Origin: Candidatus Heimdallarchaeota archaeon
Lineage (GTDB): Archaea; Asgardarchaeota; Heimdallarchaeia; Heimdallarchaeales; Heimdallarchaeaceae
Length of the DNA stretch: 16,607 nucleotides
NCBI GenBank assembly: GCA_030628305.1
Contig: DAOVRE010000007.1
Coordinates: forward strand, 1 to 16,607
Reading direction: 5' to 3'
Part shown: positions 7,397-14,060 of the stretch, piece by piece
Position numbering within the stretch: the stretch's first letter is position 1
Layout: every line of letters starts with the position of its first letter
Notes under the pieces: generated by a model
What the model was told of the DNA's origin: nothing
The model's database searches: none
Seen by the model: only the letters and a program-made list of their open reading frames with translations
Program-made: the position numbers and the translations under genes

Positions 7397-9217
7397 ATGA
7401 AATACACACCTGATACAAGCGTAATAATAAATGGCCAGTTTTTAAAATACCTTTCAACACAAAAAGACGTTGAAACAATCGTCCTTTCGCGTGTTGTTTT
7501 AGCTGAAATAGAAAATATGGCAAATCAAGCTAAAACAACAGGGATGGTAGCCTTAGAAGAATTACAATCTATGAGAGATTTCTGTGCAAAGAATGGTTTC
7601 AATATACTTATTGATGGTTTTAGACCAACAGGTAATCAGATACGAGGGGCTCCATCAGGAGAATTAGATGCACAAATTAGAGAGTTGGCACAAGAGCATC
7701 AATCTATGTTAGTTACTTCTGATAGAGTGATGGCAGAAATTGGGAAGGCTGAAGGGCTTATTGTTGAATATCTTAAGCAAGCTACCAGAAGTATAGGTAA
7801 GAAAATTGAAGATTACTTTGATGAACAAACGATGTCAATCCATTTACGAGAGAAAAATCCTCCATTAGGAAAAAAGGGAAAACCTGGAGATTTTGAGTTA
7901 GTTAGCTTGTCAGATGAGGAGATTCTTACTCGAGAATATCTCGAAGAACTAGCTAAAGATGTTATAGAGAGAGCAACTAGAGAAGAAGACAGCTTCATAG
8001 AATCTGATAGATTTGGTACTTCTGTAATTCAACTAAAGAATACCAGAATTGTGATTATTCGTCCTCCTTTTAGTGATGCAATGGAAATAACAGCAGTAAG
8101 ACCAATTCTAAAACTCACACTAAAAGATTATAAATTGGATTATAAATTACTCGAAAGAATTGAGAAAAAAGCTGAAGGAATCATTATTGCCGGACCTCCT
8201 GGAGCTGGGAAAAGCACATTTGCTACAGCGGTTGCTGAGTTTTATGCTGACAAAGGTAAGATTGTAAAAACATTTGAGAATCCTAGAGATTTGCAAGTTG
8301 ATAACAGGATAACACAAATGTCTGGTTTTGAAGGGGATATCTCTGCTTCTGCAGATTTAGTTCTTCTCATGCGTCCTGATCATGTTATTTACGATGAATT
8401 AAGAAAAACAAAGGATTTTGAAACTTATTCAGATTTGCGTTTGGCAGGGATTGGTTTGTTGGGTGTAGTTCACGCAACACAAGCAATAGATGGTATTCAA
8501 CGATTTATTAAACGAGTAGACTTGGGCATTATCCCTTCTATTGTTGACACCATTATTTTTATTGCAAAAGGAGATGTTGCAAAAATTTACACTCTTTTTA
8601 TGACAGTTAAAGTTCCAACAGGCATGACCGAAAAGGATCTAAGCAGACCAGTGATACTCGTAAAAGATTTCCTCACAAATAAACCAGAATATGAAATATA
8701 CACTTTTGGTGAGCAAATAGTTGTTTCTCCAATTAGTAAATCTACAAGACGTTCAACGAGTGGGAAATCCATCTCATCAGTAACACCAGCAAGATTACAA
8801 AAGGTGCTGAAGAAATACTCTATTTATGATTTCAATTTTAAATTCGAACCTCCAAATTCATTATCCCTCTTCGTTTCAGACAAAGATAGACCACGTGTAA
8901 TAGGAAAAAATGGAAAAAGGATTGAAGAAATAGAACAAAAACTTGGTTTATCAATAGATGTGAAAACCTTTGGGGAAAAAGAAGAAAATGAAGAAGCGGA
9001 ATATATCTTGGATGTTTATCCTACAAAGAGCAAGATGATCGTGGTGTTTCCCCCAACCTGTATTGGTGAGGACGTTTTGATTACAATAAATGGTGAGGTT
9101 GTGTTTCAACTGACTGTAGGAAAATCTGGAGAAATCAACATCGGAAAAGACACTGAAACAGGAAGAGCATTATCGGATGCTCATAAAAAAGGGGCAACAA
9201 TTAGTGCTATTTTATGA
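7397..9217 (+). CDS. PIN domain - hexameric ATPase - KH domain protein (PINA type)
   Basis: 606-residue archaeal protein with three parts. The PIN nuclease domain (about 1-140) contains YTPDTSVIINGQF, AEIENMANQ, GELDAQIRELAQE and LVTSDRVMAEI, with the acidic residues (D6, E43 region, D93, D112 region) expected for metal binding. A VirB11/PilT-like ATPase has Walker A GPPGAGKST at 266-274, and LLMRPDHVIYDELRKTKDFE follows. A KH domain has RVIGKNGKRIEEI, with GKNG at 503-506. A beta-rich tail follows. The Sulfolobus relative, PINA, forms a hexamer that promotes Holliday-junction branch migration with Hjc; RNA roles are also conceivable from PIN plus KH. The ATG at 7397 follows a strong AAGGAGAT (7381-7388); an upstream GTG in frame (7349) would lie inside endA. 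It ends overlapping the converging rpiA by 6 bases. Confidence 0.93.
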   Translation: MKYTPDTSVIINGQFLKYLSTQKDVETIVLSRVVLAEIENMANQAKTTGMVALEELQSMRDFCAKNGFNILIDGFRPTGNQIRGAPSGELDAQIRELAQEHQSMLVTSDRVMAEIGKAEGLIVEYLKQATRSIGKKIEDYFDEQTMSIHLREKNPPLGKKGKPGDFELVSLSDEEILTREYLEELAKDVIERATREEDSFIESDRFGTSVIQLKNTRIVIIRPPFSDAMEITAVRPILKLTLKDYKLDYKLLERIEKKAEGIIIAGPPGAGKSTFATAVAEFYADKGKIVKTFENPRDLQVDNRITQMSGFEGDISASADLVLLMRPDHVIYDELRKTKDFETYSDLRLAGIGLLGVVHATQAIDGIQRFIKRVDLGIIPSIVDTIIFIAKGDVAKIYTLFMTVKVPTGMTEKDLSRPVILVKDFLTNKPEYEIYTFGEQIVVSPISKSTRRSTSGKSISSVTPARLQKVLKKYSIYDFNFKFEPPNSLSLFVSDKDRPRVIGKNGKRIEEIEQKLGLSIDVKTFGEKEENEEAEYILDVYPTKSKMIVVFPPTCIGEDVLITINGEVVFQLTVGKSGEINIGKDTETGRALSDAHKKGATISAIL

Positions 9218-9925
9218 TTCTTCCCCTTCAGATCTCGTGAAGACTACTTCAGAAGGAGTGGGGTGTCCAATGATTATTCTATCGGCATCATCTGGAAATA
9301 TTCCATTTTCAACTACTCCTGGGATTAATGTTATCTGTCTTTCCATTACGAACGGGTCATATGGTTCCTTGAAGTGAACATCGCCAATTATATTACCATT
9401 ATCAGAAACCACAGGACCAATCTTCCCTGTACCATATCGTAGTTTAAATTCACCACCCAAATCAAAGATGGGTCTAATTATGGTATTTATGGCTTGGGGA
9501 AGCACTTCAATTGGGACAGGAAAACTATTTAGTTCTCTGGGAAATTTAGAAAAATCTGATATAACAATAAACTCTTGCGATGCTCGTGCCATAATTTTTT
9601 CCATTGTCAAAGCTCCACCTCCACCCTTTATAAGTACAAAATCATCTGTGATTATATCTGCTCCATCCACATAAATCTCTAATTCTGATTCTTCAATAAG
9701 TGACCCTGTTGGTAAACCTACTTTCGCTAGTTCAATCTGACTTTCGAGTGATGAAGGAATGCAAAGAATATCTAGCTCATCTTTGTCAACCAATTCAGAA
9801 AGAGCTTGAATAAAGAACTTTACAGTACTACCTGTCCCTATTCCAACTGTAAAATCGTCATAAATAAAGTCTTTAGCAGCTCTTACCGCTGCATTTATCT
9901 TCGAATTATCAATATTCTCTGTCAT
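9212..9925 (-). CDS. rpiA: Ribose-5-phosphate isomerase A
   Basis: Interconverts ribose-5-phosphate and ribulose-5-phosphate, supplying ribose for nucleotides in archaea that lack the oxidative pentose pathway. Family signatures, from the chosen start: phosphate loop GIGTGST (28-34), DGAD (87-90), KGGGGALTMEK (100-110) and the later TGKIGPVVSDNGNIIGDVHF. Catalytic positions equivalent to E. coli D81, D84, K94 and E103 are present as D87, D90, K100 and E109. The motif is DGADI, whereas nearly all relatives I recall read DGADE. Two starts are possible: ATG 9952 (nine residues longer, no Shine-Dalgarno) and ATG 9925. I chose 9925 because GTGATG at 9931-9936 is well placed and the protein then begins like its relatives. 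Length 237 is normal. Confidence 0.94.
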   Translation of the reverse strand: MTENIDNSKINAAVRAAKDFIYDDFTVGIGTGSTVKFFIQALSELVDKDELDILCIPSSLESQIELAKVGLPTGSLIEESELEIYVDGADIITDDFVLIKGGGGALTMEKIMARASQEFIVISDFSKFPRELNSFPVPIEVLPQAINTIIRPIFDLGGEFKLRYGTGKIGPVVSDNGNIIGDVHFKEPYDPFVMERQITLIPGVVENGIFPDDADRIIIGHPTPSEVVFTRSEGEES

Positions 9926-10022
9926 TCCAACATCACTTACTCTAACTGACATTAGAAAGAATTACTTGTAAAATCTTTTGTATTGAGAAAGGTAGTTAAT
10001 GAAAATAAAATAAAAATGAGTT

Positions 10023-10051
10023 GAGAGGTTGAATTCATACTATCTCCTCTC
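10023..10051 (-). terminator. Stem-loop with T-rich tail after the proline-rich protein gene
   Basis: GAGAGG (10023-10028) pairs with CCTCTC (10046-10051) around a 17-base loop. Read on the minus strand it is followed by AACTCATTTTTATTTTATTT, as in an intrinsic terminator or an archaeal T-tract termination site. It lies 24 bases beyond the stop at 10075 and before rpiA, so it probably separates the two transcripts. Confidence 0.5.
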
Positions 10052-10074
10052 GTTTTAGAATGGTAAAAGTGAAA

Positions 10075-10974
10075 TTATTGTTGTTCACTCATGAATTTCT
10101 TAAGACGATCTAATTCCTTCAACATTTCTTTGCGTAGTGCTGCAATCGAAGTGCTCTTTGCGAACAAATCCCCTTCTCCTCCTTCTGGGGTTGAGGATGG
10201 TGTAATTGCTGGTGCTGGTGGTTTGGGTGTTGGCATACTAGGTGCTGGAATTGATGGTGTTCCTGTTCCAGACTTAGGTGCGGTTGGCATTGGTGGTGAT
10301 GGAATTGCTGTTGGGGGTGGAATTTTTCCAATTGATGGTGGCATTGGCGGGCTTGGTGGAGCTGCAGCTGCTGAGGTTGGCATTGGTGGTGTTGGAGGAG
10401 CGATAGCTTCTTTCTTTTTCTTTTTCTCCTTCTTAACTTTCTTTTCCTTAACAGGTTTAGTTGGAGGAGCTGGAGGAGCAGTTGTTGGAATAGCTGCAGG
10501 AGTTTCTATTTTTTCTTCTCCCTTAATTTTACTGAGATAGTCTCCTTGCATTTTCTTTAGTTCTTGCTCTAATTGTGATACTTCTGCTTCTCTTGCAGTT
10601 TTCTCAATTTCACCTTCAATTTTTTTTACATCTGATGTGTATCTTACAGATAATCTTGTGAATATACTTTCACCAATTTCTTTCTTTTTGTGAGCATCTG
10701 ACAATGCACGTTGCGCTCCTAAAAATTTAGCTTTTTCAATTTTTAAAATTGCAATCCTCTCTGCTGGTGGGATATCAGACGGCACAGGTCGATCTGTTTC
10801 CAAGTCCATATCTAGCAAAGTTGGTGAGTCTTTTTTCTTGTAAACTTTTGTTGAAATGGCTACTGCTATAGCAGATAAAATGAAAAATACTATTATCAAA
10901 TATATAAGCATCTTAAGACCTGAATCGGTCATACTAGTTGGCCATAAATTATTGAACCACTCTGTAATTGTCAT
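10075..10974 (-). CDS. Single-TM, coiled-coil, proline-rich membrane-anchored protein, function unknown
   Basis: 299 residues in five segments. (1) A short N-terminus. (2) One TM helix at about 21-42, followed by KVYKKK, predicting N-out and C-in topology. (3) A charged helical region at about 70-150, probably a hairpin, with AERIAILKIEKAKFLGAQRA, RLSVRYTSDVKKIEGEIEK and SQLEQELKKMQGDYL. (4) A low-complexity part at about 158-265 with a lysine block (175-189) and three copies of P[ST]PPMP (194-199, 207-212 and 225-230). (5) A C-terminal amphipathic helix (about 270-299) with LFAKSTSIAALRKEML and ELDRLKKFM. The start is backed by GAGGT at 10981-10985. I recognise no enzyme domain. The layout suggests a membrane tether: coiled coil for oligomerisation, flexible Pro/Lys spacer and terminal docking helix. 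It follows atpD on the same strand. Confidence 0.85.
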   Translation of the reverse strand: MTITEWFNNLWPTSMTDSGLKMLIYLIIVFFILSAIAVAISTKVYKKKDSPTLLDMDLETDRPVPSDIPPAERIAILKIEKAKFLGAQRALSDAHKKKEIGESIFTRLSVRYTSDVKKIEGEIEKTAREAEVSQLEQELKKMQGDYLSKIKGEEKIETPAAIPTTAPPAPPTKPVKEKKVKKEKKKKKEAIAPPTPPMPTSAAAAPPSPPMPPSIGKIPPPTAIPSPPMPTAPKSGTGTPSIPAPSMPTPKPPAPAITPSSTPEGGEGDLFAKSTSIAALRKEMLKELDRLKKFMSEQQ

Positions 10975-11057
10975 ATTTTTACCTCTTGAAAATTTTGTTG
11001 ACTATAATCTTTTTATTTCTTTCTCTGTCTATTAAGTATGAAATTATGGTTAATAAA

Positions 11058-11096
11058 CTCTATTACTGTTGCCATGGCATCTGTGCTTTAATAGAG
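11058..11096. repeat. Nested inverted repeat in the atpD / proline-rich protein gap
   Basis: Perfect 8-bp arms CTCTATTA (11058-11065) and TAATAGAG (11089-11096) enclose a 10-bp perfect palindrome TGCCATGGCA (11070-11079). It lies 84-122 bases upstream of the proline-rich protein ATG and about 48 bases after the atpD stop. It could fold as a hairpin in RNA from either strand or be a protein-binding site. No long T-tract follows directly, so a plain terminator is less likely. Confidence 0.6.
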
Positions 11097-11143
11097 CTGA
11101 ATTGCGATGCAAAATTTGTAGAATAAAAGAAATTTCACTTTGA

Positions 11144-11794
11144 TTATTGTTCCTTTTTTGTTTCCAAAATTGCTTTTACTCTCTTAAGTCTGGAAAATGT
11201 TTCTCTTTCTTGTTCCTCAAGTGTGCTAGCAATAAAAGCAGCAATTGCCTTTAATTTTGGAATAAGTATATAATTTAATGCGTTAACTCTTCTCTTTGTT
11301 TTGTTGATTTCAGTTGCTAACTTTTCTAGTAACGTCATTTTTTCTGCAACAACCATCAATGTACGTAAGGATTTGCGAAAATGAACAATCGCTCTATCGA
11401 GTTGAGCACTTGAACTAGCTAACCCGTAAAAGATACCATCACTGTCTTTTTCTCCTTCTTCAACAATAAATCTGGGTGATTTTACTCCCATTATACTTAC
11501 GGTTTGTGTTTTAATTTCTAAAACTGCTGGCGCATATTGTGCAAGATCCCGGATTTTATCTGGTCCTACAATCATTTCTGCTTTAGCTAGCGATTGATAT
11601 GCGATTAATAGTTCATCTTCAAATTTCTTTCTCGCAACACGTACTTCATCTTTGATGGCATATAATTCAATGACTAAAGCATCCATTTTTTCTTTGAGGA
11701 GATCATGCCCTTTTTGAGCTAAACGGGTTCGGGATCTTGTATTCAGTAGCTCCATTCTAGTTGCGCTAATTGTACCAAATTCAGGAGTTGCCAT
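11144..11794 (-). CDS. atpD: A-type ATPase subunit D (central stalk rotor)
   Basis: Long helical-hairpin rotor shaft inside the A3B3 head, bound by subunit F. The 216 residues show the diagnostic N-terminus GTISATRMELLNTRSRTRLA with KGHDLLKEKMDAL, a middle segment containing YGLASSSAQLDRAI, and the C-terminal helix with EINKTKRRVNALNYILIPKL, which is near-invariant in the family. The frame opens at a TTG (11797), but the very next codon ATG 11794 is the natural start. A TATA-like ACTATATAATG about 26 bases upstream (11813-11826) suggests a leaderless transcript. In most archaea atpD directly follows atpB; here it is some 8.7 kb from atpA and has its own promoter. Confidence 0.96.
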   Translation of the reverse strand: MATPEFGTISATRMELLNTRSRTRLAQKGHDLLKEKMDALVIELYAIKDEVRVARKKFEDELLIAYQSLAKAEMIVGPDKIRDLAQYAPAVLEIKTQTVSIMGVKSPRFIVEEGEKDSDGIFYGLASSSAQLDRAIVHFRKSLRTLMVVAEKMTLLEKLATEINKTKRRVNALNYILIPKLKAIAAFIASTLEEQERETFSRLKRVKAILETKKEQ

Positions 11795-11810
11795 CAAAAA
11801 AAACAGCGTT

Positions 11811-11828
11811 AATTACATTATATAGTTT
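11811..11828 (-). promoter_or_regulatory. Probable atpD TATA box
   Basis: On the minus strand AAAAACTATATAATGTAAT is centred about 26 bases before the atpD ATG, so transcription would start at or next to the start codon (leaderless mRNA). No Shine-Dalgarno is visible, which agrees. Confidence 0.5.
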
Positions 11829-11932
11829 TTGATTAGTAGAAGACAGAAAACAATTGTCTTTATTTGTGTTTAATGGAAAGACATTTTATCTTATACAATT
11901 TTCTTTACTAAAGCAGATAAATGTGACAAAGA

Positions 11933-12538
11933 ATGGCAAATAGTGAAATCTTTGATAGAACAAAAGATTCTAATGAACTGGTTTTCCCAGGAACACGCTT
12001 AGCAGTAACAGAAGAGTTTATTGCAGGTCCTGGTACTTATTCAACAGATGATTACATCTATTCTTCAGTTGCAGGGCTTGTTATAATAGATTTAGGAAAA
12101 CATGAAATTACAGTTATGCCTAAAGCTAAAATGACCCCTATTCCCAAAAACAATGCTATCATTCTTGGTAAAGTGGTGAATGTTTCACGTCAAGTAATCA
12201 CTGTGTCAGTATTTTCGATTGAAAATCAAGAAATCTACCCATCATATACCATGGTTATACATATCTCAAGTATCTCTCGCGAATATTTAGAAACAATTGA
12301 CGAAGCAATTTGTTTAGGCGATATTATACGTGCAAAAATTGTTGATTCAAAAACCATACCTATTCAAGGATCCTTAATCAGTTCTCAACTTGGAGTCATA
12401 CAATCTAATTGCTCTATATGCGGAGCAAAGCTAAATAAAATTGGAAGAAATAAATTGAAATGTTCCAGATGTTCAAACATTGAAGGTAGAAAAACTGCAA
12501 TTGATTATGGCAGTGGACATTTAGGGTATAAACTCTAA
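11933..12538 (+). CDS. csl4: Archaeal exosome subunit Csl4
   Basis: RNA-binding cap subunit of the archaeal exosome, which degrades or tails RNA 3' ends; Csl4 also recruits DnaG in known archaea. 201 residues in the family order: N-terminal beta domain (about 15-65) with ELVFPGTRLAVTEEFIAGPG and YIYSSVAGLV; S1 domain (about 70-150) with GKVVNVSRQVITVSV and LGDIIRAKIVD; and a C-terminal zinc ribbon with C160, C163, C177 and C180. RKTAIDYGSG closes the domain. ATG 11933 is preceded by GTGAC at about 11921-11925 and by a TATA-like TTTTATCTTATAC near 11885-11897. It heads a plus-strand cluster with a DUF2067-like gene, rpoL and an RNase III-like gene, linking RNA decay to transcription. Confidence 0.93.
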   Translation: MANSEIFDRTKDSNELVFPGTRLAVTEEFIAGPGTYSTDDYIYSSVAGLVIIDLGKHEITVMPKAKMTPIPKNNAIILGKVVNVSRQVITVSVFSIENQEIYPSYTMVIHISSISREYLETIDEAICLGDIIRAKIVDSKTIPIQGSLISSQLGVIQSNCSICGAKLNKIGRNKLKCSRCSNIEGRKTAIDYGSGHLGYKL

Positions 12539-12568
12539 ATATTATTAAACACTCTCTTGGTGATTATT

Positions 12569-13255
12569 TTGACTAAAGCAACTACAAAAGATGTACACAT
12601 AAGTCTTTCAAATAAAGATCATCTTCAGTTCTTTATTGAGGTTTTGTCCAAAGCATTAGAACATGTAGAGTTTATCCTAAACTATAAACAAGGTGGGATA
12701 AAAGTTCGCCTTTTTGGAGAAAGAGAGACTGTGTTACAATCTGTCGAAACTGTAAAAACATTTGGAAAACTGATATCAAATTCTGTTACTCCTGATAATG
12801 ATGGTTATTATTCTCATCATTTACGAATAATTCAGCAAATAAGTACAAAAATCATTTCTTTGGATAGTTTAAGTTCAGTTCTACAGTATTCTGGTGTGCC
12901 GTCATATCAAGAAGGTAAAGAATTAATCACAAAAGCAGATATGAATCTAGTTCAAAAGGTTCTCGGAGAATTGTTTGATATTCTCCAAAACATACCTTTA
13001 GATGTTAGATCACAAACTATGAAAAAAGTAGTTCTAACAGTTTCGTATTGTACAAATTATGAACCTGCTTTCATAATAAATCAAGGATTAGAATATGGTT
13101 TATTCAAGTATCAGAGAGAAACGTTAGCCATCACAGAACCTCCAGAAAAATGTATTGAGGATTTAATTGAAAAATTATCTTTAGAAAATATAAAAACCAA
13201 ATATGACGTTTTTAGGAAAAATAGAAAATCCACTGATTTTCATCTCATCAGGTAA
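12569..13255 (+). CDS. DUF2067-like conserved archaeal protein
   Basis: 228 residues, soluble, no enzyme signature. The N-terminal part (about 15-70) looks like an alpha/beta unit that handles a short nucleic-acid-binding-like motif (KVRLFGERETVLQSVETVK). A middle part with IISLDSLSSVLQYSGVPSYQ, ITKADMNLVQKVLGELFDIL follows, then a C-terminal region with YCTNYEPAFIINQGLEYG. This layout recalls DUF2067, a conserved archaeal family I associate with the Csl4/RpoL neighbourhood, but the resemblance is by eye. The start is probably TTG at 12569: GGTGAT at 12559-12564 sits 4 bases before it. A TTG at 12557 is also in frame but would overlap that site. The gene lies 30 bases after csl4 and 72 before rpoL. 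An RNA-related role is inference from context. Confidence 0.75.
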   Translation: MTKATTKDVHISLSNKDHLQFFIEVLSKALEHVEFILNYKQGGIKVRLFGERETVLQSVETVKTFGKLISNSVTPDNDGYYSHHLRIIQQISTKIISLDSLSSVLQYSGVPSYQEGKELITKADMNLVQKVLGELFDILQNIPLDVRSQTMKKVVLTVSYCTNYEPAFIINQGLEYGLFKYQRETLAITEPPEKCIEDLIEKLSLENIKTKYDVFRKNRKSTDFHLIR

Positions 13256-13279
13256 ATAATGGTTTAAAACACAAGACTG

Positions 13280-13293
13280 ATAAAATATATTAA
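13280..13293 (+). promoter_or_regulatory. Possible rpoL promoter TATA element
   Basis: GATAAAATATATTA lies about 35-48 bases upstream of the rpoL TTG start. GAGGA at 13315-13319 serves as a possible ribosome-binding site. This would let rpoL be expressed apart from the upstream genes. Confidence 0.4.
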
Positions 13294-13327
13294 TTCGATA
13301 ATAACAGAAACAGTTGAGGAAGAAAAA

Positions 13328-13612
13328 TTGCAAATTAAAATAATAAAAAATGAAGAAGGGTATCTTAAGCTTAACATCACAGATACTGACCCACATACTT
13401 TATTCAATTTATTACGTGAGGAACTCTTAAAAGACGATAAAGTAGATTTTGCAGGATATTGGAGAAACGAATCTTTTTACGAATCACTTATATTCCAGCT
13501 CAGAATGAATAAGAAAACTGCTGATCCTATTCAAGCAATCAATGATGCCCTTGAACGCATTGGTGTTCATACAAAGGAATTCATTGATTTGTGCAAAGCT
13601 AAAATTGAGTAA
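13328..13612 (+). CDS. rpo11: DNA-directed RNA polymerase subunit Rpo11 (RpoL)
   Basis: Small subunit that dimerises with Rpo3 to form the assembly platform of archaeal RNA polymerase. 94 residues with the family core TDTDPHTLFNLLREELLKDD (18-37), then KVDFAGYW, and a C-terminal helix with DPIQAINDALERIG. Relatives carry an H-P-(L/I) motif soon after the A-x-Y; here the matching stretch reads WRNESFYESL, so the His-Pro pair is missing. The start is TTG (13328), preceded by GAGGA nine bases before; there is no ATG in a suitable place. It lies 2 bases before the RNase III-like frame, so those two are surely cotranscribed. Confidence 0.92.
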   Translation: MQIKIIKNEEGYLKLNITDTDPHTLFNLLREELLKDDKVDFAGYWRNESFYESLIFQLRMNKKTADPIQAINDALERIGVHTKEFIDLCKAKIE

Positions 13613-13614
13613 AC

Positions 13615-14058
13615 GTGGTGGTCTTTTTGGACTCACCTAATAGCCCCCCCTTAAATTTAAAAAACATCCTTTCTGATAACAATTTTGCTAAATTTGGTGA
13701 TTCACTGGTTAACTTTCTTTATAATGTCGCTATTTTTGAAGCAACCAAGAAACTTCAAGGTGTAAAAGTCTGGGATCAAAGTCTCGCAGAAGCATGTAGA
13801 AATTCTCCATTAAGAAGTTACATGGGAGGAAGAAAAAATGCAGGGGAGCTAGGAGATGCCGTAGAAGCCTTTCTTGGTTTTTTGTATATTAAAAACTCTC
13901 TTGTGCTTCCTGAAATGATAACAACACTTTCACGCTTTATTCGTAATAATGTTCATCTGTATCAGAAAAACGAAAAAGAACTCTGTTCAGCAGCATTTTC
14001 ACATTTGATAAATTATTATTGCAAGAAAAATGATATCTTAGTTAATAAAACAATTTAA
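13615..14058 (+). CDS. Mini-RNase III-like protein (single RNase III domain, no dsRBD)
   Basis: 147 residues with an RNase III-type fold signature. The first motif is NNFAKFGDSLVN (22-33, D29) and the second GELGDAVEAFLGFLY (77-91, D81 and E84), matching the two conserved segments of RNase III. The glutamate four residues before the first Asp in classic RNase III is Ala here, as in bacterial Mini-III. GGRKNA (71-76) sits where Mini-III has its basic KR loop. No double-stranded RNA-binding domain follows. Three of the four usual metal ligands remain, so cleavage is plausible but not certain. The start could be GTG 13615, GTG 13618 or TTG 13627, the last with GGTGGT just upstream. It clusters with csl4 and rpoL. 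Related proteins occur in some archaea with unknown targets. Confidence 0.8.
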   Translation: MVVFLDSPNSPPLNLKNILSDNNFAKFGDSLVNFLYNVAIFEATKKLQGVKVWDQSLAEACRNSPLRSYMGGRKNAGELGDAVEAFLGFLYIKNSLVLPEMITTLSRFIRNNVHLYQKNEKELCSAAFSHLINYYCKKNDILVNKTI

Positions 14059-14060
14059 CA

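Noticed and set aside
9177..9377. 66-residue plus-strand frame spanning the PINA/rpiA junction
   Set aside because: It is a shadow of the PINA tail and antisense to rpiA.
9953..10074. Possible C/D box or other small RNA in the rpiA upstream gap
   Set aside because: No paired C (RTGATGA) and D (CTGA) boxes in correct spacing; the only structure is the short GAGAGG/CCTCTC stem, better read as a terminator.
10091..10540. 149-residue plus-strand frame rich in glycine and valine
   Set aside because: It is the antisense image of the proline-rich region (CCA/CCT codons read as TGG/AGG and GGT/GGA on the other strand). It has no start context and no family features.
13181..13396. 71-residue minus-strand frame rich in Phe and Tyr between the DUF2067-like gene and rpo11
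   Set aside because: It is produced by AT-rich DNA opposite two plus-strand genes and has no start context.
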